Positions 6,893 to 14,048 of a stretch of 15,336 bases of DNA are shown here, in pieces. The DNA is taken from the NCBI GenBank assembly GCA_002360555.1, contig DEQS01000040.1, positions 1 through 15,336 of the forward strand, read 5' to 3'. Made by a program: the position numbers and the translations under genes. The DNA is from Chloracidobacterium sp. UBA3360. Lineage in GTDB: Bacteria; Acidobacteriota; Blastocatellia; Pyrinomonadales; Pyrinomonadaceae. The first letter of the stretch is position 1, and every line of letters starts with the position of its first letter. The notes beneath the pieces were generated by a model that had not been told where the DNA came from, ran no database searches, and worked only from the letters and a program-made list of their open reading frames with translations.

Positions 6893-8233
6893 ATGAAAGC
6901 TAAACCAAAAATTGTGATCGTCGGCGGCGGGTTTGGCGGGCTGTGGGCGGCTAAGGCTCTTGCAAACAAACCCGTCGAAGTCACGTTGATCGACCGTAAA
7001 AACCACCACGTTTTCCAGCCATTGCTGTATCAGGTCGCGACCGCTGTGCTTAGCCCTGGTGAGATCGCCCAGCCGATCCGCCGAATTTTGGCCAAGGCAA
7101 AAAATATCGAAGTCATCCTCGGCGAGGTAACGGGTTTTGACAAAGAAAATTCAAAGGCGATCCTTGCTGACGGTTCGCCGGTCGCATACGACTATTTGGT
7201 GATCGCCGCCGGGGCGAGGCACGCCTATTTTGGGCATGACGAATGGGAGCAGAGTGCTCCCGGCCTTAAGACGCTCGAGGACGCGGTCGAGATCCGCCGC
7301 CGTGTGCTGCTTGCTTTCGAACACGCCGAACGCGAGGCGTATCTTAGCGGCGTTCAGAAACAGCTCAATTTTGTCGTAGTTGGTGGCGGCCCGACGGGCG
7401 TCGAGCTTGCCGGCGCGATCGCCGATATTGCACGTCAGGCTCTCGCAAAAGATTTTAAGGTGATCGACACCCGCAAAACAAAGGTTATGCTGTTCGAAGG
7501 TTCGGATCGTGTGCTCGGTACATTTGCCGAGGAGCTGTCGGTCAGCGCAAAAAAGCAACTAGAACAGATCGGCGTCGATGTCCGGCTTAATAGTTTTGTC
7601 ACCGAGATCGAGCCCGGACGCGTGAAGGTCGCTGACGAGTGGATCGATTGCGATGTCGTCCTGTGGGCGACGGGTGTTGCCGCTTCTCCGCTTGGGAAAG
7701 CTCTCGGGGTTGAGACAGATAAGGCCGGACGCGTCGTCGTCGAAAAAGATCTATCGCTCAATGGCTTTCCAAATATATTCGTCATCGGCGATATGGCTTC
7801 GCTGATGCAGGAAAGCGGCGAGCCTGTTCCCGGTGTCTCACCCGCCGCGATGCAAATGGGTACGGCGACAGCAAACAACATTCTCAACGACCTAAATAGC
7901 AAGCCGCGTGAAAATTTTACTTACTGGGACAAAGGCACGATGGCGACGATCGGCCGCAGCAAAGCCATTGCGGAGGCCGCGGGGATGAAGTTCAAGGGCT
8001 TTGTCGCATGGCTGATGTGGCTGTTTTTGCACGTGTTTTTCTTGATCGGTTTTCGCAATCGTCTGGCGGTTATGTTCTCGTGGTTTTGGGCATACCTCAC
8101 CCGCGAACGCAGCGCCCGGCTTATCACCGGCGACGCCGACGAAATGCGAGATGCCACCAGTTTTCTTGAGGCACGCTCAGCGAAAGATGTAGCCAAAGCC
8201 AAGACTGAAAAACGTGCAACGACAAATGTTTAG
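6893..8233 (+). CDS. ndh: Type II NADH dehydrogenase (NDH-2), FAD-dependent
   Basis: A 446-residue membrane-associated flavoprotein that passes electrons from NADH to quinone without pumping protons. The N-terminal FAD-binding motif is IVIVGGGFGGLWAA (7-20), followed by HHVFQPLLYQVATA (38-51), which is very typical of NDH-2. The second Rossmann motif, for NADH, is VVVGGGPTGVELAG (161-174). The FAD-contacting strand IFVIGDMA lies at 295-302. The C-terminal part has the amphipathic or hydrophobic region at about 368-402 (FVAWLMWLFLHVFFLIGFRN), the usual membrane anchor. Length and motif order are normal for the family. The start ATG has GGAGG nine bases upstream. It lies 53 bases after the ThiF gene, so it may be in the same transcript or have its own promoter. 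Confidence 0.95.
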   Translation: MKAKPKIVIVGGGFGGLWAAKALANKPVEVTLIDRKNHHVFQPLLYQVATAVLSPGEIAQPIRRILAKAKNIEVILGEVTGFDKENSKAILADGSPVAYDYLVIAAGARHAYFGHDEWEQSAPGLKTLEDAVEIRRRVLLAFEHAEREAYLSGVQKQLNFVVVGGGPTGVELAGAIADIARQALAKDFKVIDTRKTKVMLFEGSDRVLGTFAEELSVSAKKQLEQIGVDVRLNSFVTEIEPGRVKVADEWIDCDVVLWATGVAASPLGKALGVETDKAGRVVVEKDLSLNGFPNIFVIGDMASLMQESGEPVPGVSPAAMQMGTATANNILNDLNSKPRENFTYWDKGTMATIGRSKAIAEAAGMKFKGFVAWLMWLFLHVFFLIGFRNRLAVMFSWFWAYLTRERSARLITGDADEMRDATSFLEARSAKDVAKAKTEKRATTNV

Positions 8234-8270
8234 CGGAATAGTAAGCAAAGGGTCTCCGAATTTTGCTTTC

Positions 8271-8334
8271 CTTGGCGGTCTTCGCGTCTTTGCGTGAAAT
8301 GGCTTTTTGACGCAAAGTCGCAAAGGACGCAAAG
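8271..8334. repeat. Imperfect inverted repeat, gacgcaaag-type dispersed element
   Basis: Arms at 8271-8299 and 8306-8334 match in inverted orientation at 23 of 29 positions, with a six-base loop. Both are built from cgcaaag/ctttgcg units (ctttgcgtgaaa; gacgcaaagtcgcaaagg). It lies between ndh and the propeller gene, in a gap that otherwise holds nothing recognisable. It resembles the short intergenic repeats seen elsewhere in this window. It could fold as a transcript hairpin but has no T tract for termination. Confidence 0.75.
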
Positions 8335-8398
8335 AGAATCACATGGAATTTGCTATTATTATCGACATTGCTTGCATAGCCTTGGTCTAACAAAATCA

Positions 8399-10552
8399 AT
8401 GAAAAGATCTGCTCTAATTGTAGTTTTTATCGCCGTATTTACTTTAGTTTCTCTTGCCGCCGAGCCATCCATCTGGTCGGTCAATTCGCGGGCCGATGTG
8501 CTCAAGGGCGATGCCCGCGGCGTGTCGATCGATGCGGACGGGACCATCAGTCTTGCGCCAAAGCTGACAGAGGTTTTTAAGACCGGCCAGTCGTACGTCT
8601 GGGCGAGTGTGTCGGATGCGGCGGGAAATGTTTTCCTCGGTACGGGCGGCGAAGGCAAGGTATTTAAGGTAACGGCGAACGGCACAGGCTCAGTGCTCGC
8701 CGATCTAAACGAACTGAACGTCTCAGCCCTCGCCATCGGCAGATCGGGCGAATTGTACGCCGGCACATCACCCGATGGCAAAGTCTATCGCATCGACGCG
8801 AGCGGAAAAGCGGAAGTCTATTTCGACCCGAAAGAAAAATATATCTGGTCGCTAGCGGTTTTGACGGACGGCAGTCTCGCGGTCGGCACCGGCGACGGCG
8901 GCAAGATATACAAGGTAAAGGCGGCAAATGCGACGCCCGAATCGTCGCTGCTTTTTGACACGAGCGAATCGCACATCAGCTCGCTCGCCGCCGACAAGCA
9001 GGGAAACCTCTACGCCGGCACGGACGCTAACGGCATCGTGATGAAATTTGGTGCGGACGGGAAGCCTTTTGGCTTGCTCGACTCCAGCTTACGGGAAATA
9101 CACGAGCTGGCGGTCGGGCCAGACGGTTCGGTCTATGCACTTGCACTAGCTGAGTCAGTCTCGGCACCAAAACCCGCCGACGCAGCAGCAACTCCCGCCG
9201 CTGCTGAAAGCAAAACGGTCTCGGTCGAAAAGCCAAACGCGACGACGCCTGAAGCTCCGGCAAAGAGCCGCTACGACCTAAAAGAGGCAAAATCCGCCGT
9301 CTATCGCATTTTGCCAGACGGTGGAACGGATATCATTTGGGCATCGCCGACCGTCGTCGGATTTTCGCTCTACGCTCATCAGTCAGGCAATGGCGTTCTC
9401 ATCGGCACCGCCGATAAAGGCCGCATTTACAGCGTCACAAACGAAGGCCGCGAGACGCTCGCCCTGCAAACCGACGCGAGCCAGATCTCCTCGATCCATT
9501 CATCGGGCATCGGACTCATCGCTACATCGAGCAATCAAGGTTCGCTGTTTCGATTCGGGCCGGAAACGGTTGCCGAGGGAGCTTACGACTCGGCAATTCT
9601 GGATGCAAAGGGAAGTGCTACTTGGGGACGCGTATGGTGGCGTTCGAACGGCTCCGTGACGATACAGACCCGCACAGGCAACACCGAAAAAGCCGATGAG
9701 ACCTGGAGCGGCTGGAGCACCGCCGCGACCGATCCAAAGGGGGCGCAGATCGCGAGCCCAAAGGCAAAATATCTACAATGGCGTGCCGTGCTGAAAGCGT
9801 CTGGTGCCACGCTGAGCGAGGTCAATGTCGCATTCGTCGCCCGTAATATCGCACCTGAGGTTCTGTCGATCAGCGTCCTGCCGACCAACGTCGGCCTCGC
9901 GGCAAATCCGCCGATGCAGATCGATCCGAACATTGAGCTTACCGGGCTCGATCCGGCGGCATTTGGCATTCCTGTTGTTGCTGTGCCGCCACGACGCGTG
10001 TATCAACGCGGTGCGACCGCTCTGCAATGGACGGCGGAGGACCGCAACGGCGATAAGATCGTCTATGACGTGTATTACAAAGAGGTCGGCGATGCGGCGT
10101 ATAAGATGCTTCGTGGCGACCTGATGGATAATTTTATCTCTATCGACGGCCAGTCGCTGGCGGACGGGCGTTATGTTTTCAAGATTGTCGCCCGCGACAC
10201 GCCTTCGAATCCGGCGACGACCGCACTCGAGGGTGAACGCACGACCGAACCGATCGACATCGATAACACCGCACCGACCGTCACTGCTTTTGGTACAGCA
10301 CAGATCACGGGCGATAAGGCTAGAGTGACGTTTGACGCGACCGATGCGGCCAGCTACTTGACCCGTGCCGAATACAGCGTCAACGGCGGCGAGTGGAAAC
10401 CGGTCTACTCGGACGATGGCATCTCTGACGGCCCGCGTGAGCGTTACACTATCGAGATCACCGTACCGTCCGCCGGTGAGTATGCCGTGACGATCCGTGT
10501 TTATGATGTAAATGGCAATTCTGGCAACGCCCGAGCGGTCGTTAGAAAATAA
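8399..10552 (+). CDS. Large secreted beta-propeller protein with C-terminal Ig/Fn3-like region
   Basis: A 717-residue exported protein of unknown function. Residues 1-21 form a signal peptide. About 60-390 is a beta-propeller with repeated blade ends: GTGGEGKVFKV (81-91), AGTSPDGKVYRID (121-133), VGTGDGGKIYKV (162-173), AGTDANGIVMKFG (206-218), IGTADKGRIYSV (335-346) and ATSSNQGSLFRFG (375-387). The propeller is interrupted by a low-complexity Ala/Pro/Glu/Lys linker at about 252-290. About 395-480 resembles a beta-sandwich with WSGWS, and about 520-717 has Fn3/Ig-like strands (DGRYVFKIVARD; EYAVTIRVYDVNGNSGNA). No catalytic motif is seen, so binding or scaffolding is likely. The frame extends to 8294, but that part is repeat DNA; the signal peptide supports ATG 8399. 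No good Shine-Dalgarno is visible. Confidence 0.85.
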   Translation: MKRSALIVVFIAVFTLVSLAAEPSIWSVNSRADVLKGDARGVSIDADGTISLAPKLTEVFKTGQSYVWASVSDAAGNVFLGTGGEGKVFKVTANGTGSVLADLNELNVSALAIGRSGELYAGTSPDGKVYRIDASGKAEVYFDPKEKYIWSLAVLTDGSLAVGTGDGGKIYKVKAANATPESSLLFDTSESHISSLAADKQGNLYAGTDANGIVMKFGADGKPFGLLDSSLREIHELAVGPDGSVYALALAESVSAPKPADAAATPAAAESKTVSVEKPNATTPEAPAKSRYDLKEAKSAVYRILPDGGTDIIWASPTVVGFSLYAHQSGNGVLIGTADKGRIYSVTNEGRETLALQTDASQISSIHSSGIGLIATSSNQGSLFRFGPETVAEGAYDSAILDAKGSATWGRVWWRSNGSVTIQTRTGNTEKADETWSGWSTAATDPKGAQIASPKAKYLQWRAVLKASGATLSEVNVAFVARNIAPEVLSISVLPTNVGLAANPPMQIDPNIELTGLDPAAFGIPVVAVPPRRVYQRGATALQWTAEDRNGDKIVYDVYYKEVGDAAYKMLRGDLMDNFISIDGQSLADGRYVFKIVARDTPSNPATTALEGERTTEPIDIDNTAPTVTAFGTAQITGDKARVTFDATDAASYLTRAEYSVNGGEWKPVYSDDGISDGPRERYTIEITVPSAGEYAVTIRVYDVNGNSGNARAVVRK

Positions 10553-10561
10553 TGAATTAAT

Positions 10562-10637
10562 TAACCGCAGATGGACGCAGATAAACGCTGATAAATAAGT
10601 ACTTTTCTTAGTTAATATCTGTGTTCATCCGCGGTTA
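10562..10637. repeat. Inverted repeat, taaccgcagat-type dispersed element
   Basis: Arms at 10562-10583 and 10616-10637 are inverted copies at 19 of 22 positions, with a 32-base AT-rich centre. Each arm carries taaccgc and the tail cagata. Sequences of the form accgcggatgaacacagat are familiar intergenic repeats in several bacteria. It fills most of the gap between the propeller gene and the SDR gene, and the 3' arm has been absorbed into an upstream extension of the SDR reading frame. Confidence 0.75.
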
Positions 10638-10642
10638 TTATA

Positions 10643-10687
10643 TTTTTGGCCCACCTTGGTCCACCTGGTCCGGACCGGACCAAAAAA
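10643..10687. repeat. GGTCC-rich palindromic cluster before the SDR gene
   Basis: A palindrome of two perfect 8-base arms around A10674, TGGTCCGG (10666-10673) and CCGGACCA (10675-10682), is nested inside TTTTTGG (10643-10649) / CCAAAAA (10680-10686). Another GGTCC lies at 10658-10662, so several alternative hairpins are possible. It ends nine bases before ATG 10696 and could be an operator or a 5' leader structure. No T tract follows on either strand, so it does not look like a terminator. Confidence 0.55.
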
Positions 10688-10695
10688 TTGAGATT

Positions 10696-11529
10696 ATGTT
10701 GGATAACAATAGTGTAGCGGTTATTACGGGAGCGGCGTCGGGCATCGGGCGGGCGTTGGCATTGCGGTTGGCGGCGGAAAAGATCGCAGGCATCGCCGTG
10801 ACCGATGTTAACGAAGCAGGTCTGGCAGAGACCGCGGCAATGGTTGGGGCTACGGGCGTGCCCGTTTCGTTTCACCTCACGGACGTGTCCGACCTGAGAC
10901 AAGTCCAACAGCTCGCCGAGGATGTTGTCATGCGTCACGGCCGCGTCACACACCTTATAAATAACGCCGGAGTCGGAGTGATGGGCACGTTCGAACAGCT
11001 TTCGATCGAAGATCTCGAGTGGCTGATGGGCATTAATTACTGGGGCGTCATTTACGGTTGCAAAGTGTTTTTGCCGATCCTAAAACAGCAAGAGTCCGCT
11101 CATATCCTAAATGTTTCGAGTGTATTCGGGCTGATCGCACCTGAGGAGCAGACGGCGTATTGCTCGTCGAAATTTGCCGTTCGCGGCTTTACCGAAAGCC
11201 TGCGGCACGAGATGGCGGGGACAAACGTTACAGTCCAGTGCATTCACCCCGGCGGTATCAAAACCAACATCGCCCGCAACTCACGCATCGGTGCCGAGAC
11301 GCCCGACGAATGGAAACAGCAGGGGGCCAAATTTTTTGATAAGGTCGCCAAGACCTCGCCCGAAACCGCCGCCGAGGTGATCGTAAAAGGTATAAAAAAC
11401 AATAATCCCCGCATCCTCATCGGCCAGGACGCGTTTCTTATCAGTATGTTTTCGAGATTGTTCCCGCGACGATATCTAAGCGTGATCGAACGCCTTGCCG
11501 GCCACAAGATGAGCCTCAGGAAAAAATAA
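10696..11529 (+). CDS. Short-chain dehydrogenase/reductase (SDR), classical type
   Basis: A 277-residue NAD(P)-dependent oxidoreductase of the classical SDR family. It has the cofactor motif TGAASGIG (11-18), Asp37 in TDVN at the end of beta-2, NNAG (89-92), Asn114 in GINYWG, the catalytic Ser in NVSS (141/142) and Tyr155-Lys159 in YCSSK. HPGGIKT (184-190) follows as usual. Asp37 suggests NAD(H) preference. The C-terminal tail (PRRYLSVIERLAGHKMSLRKK) is like membrane-near SDRs often annotated as acetoin dehydrogenase or broad-specificity dehydrogenase. Substrate is not predictable. The frame extends to GTG 10621, but the first 25 codons are repeat and palindrome DNA, and SDR homology begins at ATG 10696. 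No strong Shine-Dalgarno precedes it. The stop is only two bases from the stop of the convergent gene. Confidence 0.9.
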   Translation: MLDNNSVAVITGAASGIGRALALRLAAEKIAGIAVTDVNEAGLAETAAMVGATGVPVSFHLTDVSDLRQVQQLAEDVVMRHGRVTHLINNAGVGVMGTFEQLSIEDLEWLMGINYWGVIYGCKVFLPILKQQESAHILNVSSVFGLIAPEEQTAYCSSKFAVRGFTESLRHEMAGTNVTVQCIHPGGIKTNIARNSRIGAETPDEWKQQGAKFFDKVAKTSPETAAEVIVKGIKNNNPRILIGQDAFLISMFSRLFPRRYLSVIERLAGHKMSLRKK

Positions 11530-11531
11530 CC

Positions 11532-12062
11532 TTACTTTTTCGGCAAAGTCATCGTCTTTCCCTCGGAGTCCATTTCGAGATGACGGGTCGTGTTGTCCGT
11601 GACGCTCGGCGGAACGAGGTCGCCGGTCTTGTAACGGCTTTCTGGTGCGGCCCACTCGGTCTGAGCAGCCGGTAGAGAAGTGTTTTGTCCGCCGGAAACT
11701 TGTGGCGTATCGGCGACCGGATTGTACACAGTGCCGCCTTTTTCAACGCGGCGGATCTGTAGATATTGGGCAATGCCTGCTCCGAGGCTTGTAAATGCCG
11801 GGATCAACATCCAAAACCACCATCCGCGTCCGATCGAGAATGCCAGTGCGATGGCGACCGCGATAAACGCAACCCCGGAAAATATTTTAGTAAGGGCACT
11901 TTCGTAGCTGATCGGTTTCCCTTTGTGGTTGACCAGCCGCGGCGGTGCTATCGGGGCCGCTCCGCTCGCAAGTGCCTGTGACACGTTGCCGAGGTCAGAT
12001 CCACAGCTCCGGCAAAACTTACCCTCTTCAGGATTTTGTTGACCGCATTTTGGACAAAACAT
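11532..12062 (-). CDS. Zinc-ribbon membrane protein
   Basis: A 176-residue protein with an N-terminal zinc ribbon (C3/C6/C17/C20: FCPKCG...FCRSCG) followed by a short linker and two hydrophobic helices at about 59-78 and 81-101. The first ends SIGRGWWFWM. The rest (about 105-176) is polar and low in complexity, with a charged end (HLEMDSEGKTMTLPKK). The ribbon and tail are probably both cytoplasmic, joined by a helical hairpin. Function is unknown. Proteins with this layout are common and may sense or scaffold. The ATG at 12062 is directly preceded by dispersed-repeat sequence and has no clear Shine-Dalgarno. Its stop faces the SDR stop two bases away; the A/T-rich inverted sequence at the junction (gaaaaaataa / ttactttttc) could be a weak bidirectional stop. 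Confidence 0.8.
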   Translation of the reverse strand: MFCPKCGQQNPEEGKFCRSCGSDLGNVSQALASGAAPIAPPRLVNHKGKPISYESALTKIFSGVAFIAVAIALAFSIGRGWWFWMLIPAFTSLGAGIAQYLQIRRVEKGGTVYNPVADTPQVSGGQNTSLPAAQTEWAAPESRYKTGDLVPPSVTDNTTRHLEMDSEGKTMTLPKK

Positions 12063-12065
12063 AAT

Positions 12066-12145
12066 TTGTTAGTTGTCAGTGGTCGGTTCTCAGTGGTCAG
12101 AAAAGATTTTGCCGACAACTGACAACCGGCTACTGACCACTGTTC
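12066..12145. repeat. AGTTGTCAGTGGTC-type dispersed repeat, inverted pair
   Basis: The gap between rlmB and the zinc-ribbon gene is made of agttgtcagtggtc-type units (12070-12100) and their inverted form gacaactgacaaccgg... actgaccactg (12114-12141), around a short AT-rich centre. The unit family is the same as in aroDE at 3619-3660. The element touches both genes: it ends at the start codon of the zinc-ribbon gene and supplies the last codons and stop of rlmB. Confidence 0.8.
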
Positions 12146-12975
12146 CGTTGTCTTCTCGCTTCAAAAAGTATTACGCCGGCGGCGACGGATACGTTCAGTG
12201 AATCTATTTTTCCATACATCGGTATTTTTACCAACACATCGCAGTTCTCCGCGACCAGCCGGTGCAACCCGCTGCCTTCGCCGCCGAGCACTAGGGCACT
12301 TGGGCGTGTCCAGTCCCAGTCGGTGTATGACATCTCCGCATCGGCACTCGTGCCGACGACCCAGACATCTTTCTCTTTGAGTTTTTCAATAAACCGATTG
12401 AGGTTTGGCGTTTTGGTGACGCTGACGTACTCGATCGCACCGGCTGAGGATTTGGCGACCGTGTCGTTGAGCCCGACGGCTCGGCGTTCGGGAATGACGA
12501 CGCCATCGACGCCCGAGCACTCGGCAACGCGCAGGATCGCACCCAGATTTCGCGGGTCTTCGACACCGTCGAGTACCATGAACAAAGGCGTCTCACTAGC
12601 GGCATCGAGCATCGCGTCAGCGTCAACATAATCTGCCGCCGCCGAAAACGCCATCACGCCCTGATGATTGACGCCGGGTTCGAGATTTTTTTCAAACGTC
12701 TCACGCGTCACACGGCTCCAGGCGATCGACCGGGCTCGACAAATGTCAATGATCTCAGACAGACGATGCTCCCTAGCACCGTCGGCGACTATCACCTTAT
12801 CTACGCGCCGGTTGTCCGCACGCAAAGCCTCAAGCACCGGCGAGAGGCCGTAAATGACGGATGACGGGCGAGGGCTCGCAGCGGTTCTCGGCTCATCACG
12901 TCGTGGCGGCCTGCCTCTTTCGTCGCCTCTCGTTACTCGTCCCTTGTCCCTAAATCCTCGTCCCTTTCCTTTCAT
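12130..12975 (-). CDS. rlmB: 23S rRNA (guanosine-2'-O-)-methyltransferase, RlmB/TrmH (SPOUT) family
   Basis: A 281-residue SPOUT methyltransferase expected to use SAM to methylate the 2'-OH of a guanosine in 23S rRNA (G2251 in E. coli numbering). The substrate-binding domain begins near SSVIYGLSPVLEAL (38-51). The catalytic domain has motif 1 with Asn143 and Arg149 in DPRNLGAILR, motif 2 LGGEGSG (230-236) and motif 3 IPMYGKIDSLNVSVAAGVIL (251-270, Asn261), all intact. The N-terminal extension of about 37 residues is basic and disordered (GKGRGFRDKGRVTRGDERGR) and is coded by repeat-like DNA. The last residues, NSGQ, and the stop come from a dispersed repeat. I chose ATG 12975 because it forms an ATGA overlap with the stop of the upstream gene; ATG 12987 would add four residues. 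Exact target not proven, so TrmH-like alternatives remain. Confidence 0.92.
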   Translation of the reverse strand: MKGKGRGFRDKGRVTRGDERGRPPRRDEPRTAASPRPSSVIYGLSPVLEALRADNRRVDKVIVADGAREHRLSEIIDICRARSIAWSRVTRETFEKNLEPGVNHQGVMAFSAAADYVDADAMLDAASETPLFMVLDGVEDPRNLGAILRVAECSGVDGVVIPERRAVGLNDTVAKSSAGAIEYVSVTKTPNLNRFIEKLKEKDVWVVGTSADAEMSYTDWDWTRPSALVLGGEGSGLHRLVAENCDVLVKIPMYGKIDSLNVSVAAGVILFEARRQRNSGQ

Positions 12976-13991
12976 AAAAGTTGCCATTGCAGCCGCGAAT
13001 ATTTTGTAAATTGCCGTACATTACTGGTCGATGCGACGCTGCCAAATTCGACCTTTCCAAATCCGGCCCGTTGTCGGCCTTTCGGGTCACGACGAGCATC
13101 TACTTCCCAAACGTCCGAAAGCGTGTGTCGGATCGATACATAATCCGCGACAAACCGCGCGTGCGGTGCGTTTTCTGTTAGTACGACAGAGAGTCGCCGT
13201 ATATTCTCACTAGCGAGCAGCCCTTTGCTCTCGCCAAGGCACGAAAAATCAAAACCCGCGAGATTTATCCTAAACCCTTTCGCGTCGCTGCGACTGTAAA
13301 TGTCGATCACCGCCTCGTCTGACGCGGTTTCTGTCTCGTCGAGTAGCTTAGTCTTGCCGCCACGGCCTTTCTTTTCGATCAGATCGACCTTACTTTTTGA
13401 CAGCATCCCTGTAACTATCAGTGCCAATTCATCTGCGGGGATCGGGGCCACTTCACGTGTGTTGAAATCGATCACGGAAATAAAGCCGTCGCTAATGTCG
13501 ATGCCGGACGCTCTAATTGGTAGATCGTCTGTATTTAGGCTTTCATCTGTCACGATCGAGCATGTGAAACCAAGATCAGTGAGCCGCGATATAAGTAGTT
13601 CCGCCTCTTCAGAGCTCTCAACACGGGCTAGCGGCAGCGGCGTTCCGGCTGACAGTATAGTTTCAACAAGCGTGGATTCGATCTGCAAAAGCGTTGCCGC
13701 TTTTTTAATATCCGCGTCACCGACGGCCGAGAGCGATATAACATTAAATCCCTTTTCCCATGCCTCGAGTTTGCGAGAGATCGGGCTGATCGCTTCCGCA
13801 AATTCTGCTTTGACCGCAAGTCCGCCGCCGCAGTACATACATTTCAATCGGTTCGGCGGATTTTTGCGGCTACACGCCTCACAGTCAACCATCTCATCGG
13901 CTCGGAATGCGATATTCTCCGTCTGGATGAGCGGGTCGAAAGCTGGCTGATTTTCGGACGTGTCTGCCATAACAAGTGGGAATTTTAGCAT
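12972..13991 (-). CDS. Zinc-ribbon protein of unknown function
   Basis: A 339-residue, apparently cytoplasmic protein. An N-terminal zinc ribbon (C37/C40/C51/C54: DCEAC...KCMYCGGGL) is followed by an acidic, mixed alpha/beta region with no family I recognise. Part of it (about 96-145: ATLLQIESTLVETILSAGTP... LLISRLTDLGFTCSIV) looks like a small ligand- or ferredoxin-like fold, and the region about 235-310 has regular strands. There is no signal peptide or membrane helix. ATG 13991 follows CAGGGTGAAA, a fair Shine-Dalgarno; GTG 13997 and ATG 13970 (MADTSEN) are alternatives. It shares an ATGA overlap with rlmB, which suggests cotranslation and perhaps a role around RNA or ribosomes, though this is inference only. 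Confidence 0.78.
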   Translation of the reverse strand: MLKFPLVMADTSENQPAFDPLIQTENIAFRADEMVDCEACSRKNPPNRLKCMYCGGGLAVKAEFAEAISPISRKLEAWEKGFNVISLSAVGDADIKKAATLLQIESTLVETILSAGTPLPLARVESSEEAELLISRLTDLGFTCSIVTDESLNTDDLPIRASGIDISDGFISVIDFNTREVAPIPADELALIVTGMLSKSKVDLIEKKGRGGKTKLLDETETASDEAVIDIYSRSDAKGFRINLAGFDFSCLGESKGLLASENIRRLSVVLTENAPHARFVADYVSIRHTLSDVWEVDARRDPKGRQRAGFGKVEFGSVASTSNVRQFTKYSRLQWQLL

Positions 13992-14007
13992 TTTCACCCT
14001 GAAATTG

Positions 14008-14030
14008 CTTGACCGTACCGCCCGGTCAAG
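14008..14030. promoter_or_regulatory. Perfect palindrome CTTGACCG-N7-CGGTCAAG in divergent gap
   Basis: Two perfect 8-base inverted arms (14008-14015 and 14023-14030) are separated by seven bases in the 57-base gap between divergent genes. TTGACC appears on both strands, like a -35 element, but no matching -10 follows at 17 bases on either strand. The symmetry and position fit a dimeric regulator site acting on both genes, or a transcript hairpin. Confidence 0.5.
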
Positions 14031-14048
14031 GCAAACTGGAATTGCAAA

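Noticed and set aside
8294..8398. Upstream extension of the propeller gene
   Set aside because: It is coded by inverted-repeat DNA and lies before a good signal peptide at 8399.
10643..10687. Terminator after the propeller gene
   Set aside because: No T tract follows the hairpin on either strand, and it lies much closer to the SDR start than to the propeller stop.
10621..10695. Upstream GTG start for the SDR gene
   Set aside because: The added 25 residues come from a dispersed repeat and a palindrome, and classical SDR homology begins right after ATG 10696.
13300..13950. Plus-strand open frame of 216 codons
   Set aside because: It lies antisense to the zinc-ribbon gene at 12972-13991, is Ser-rich, shows no family motif, and looks like the complement of a real gene.
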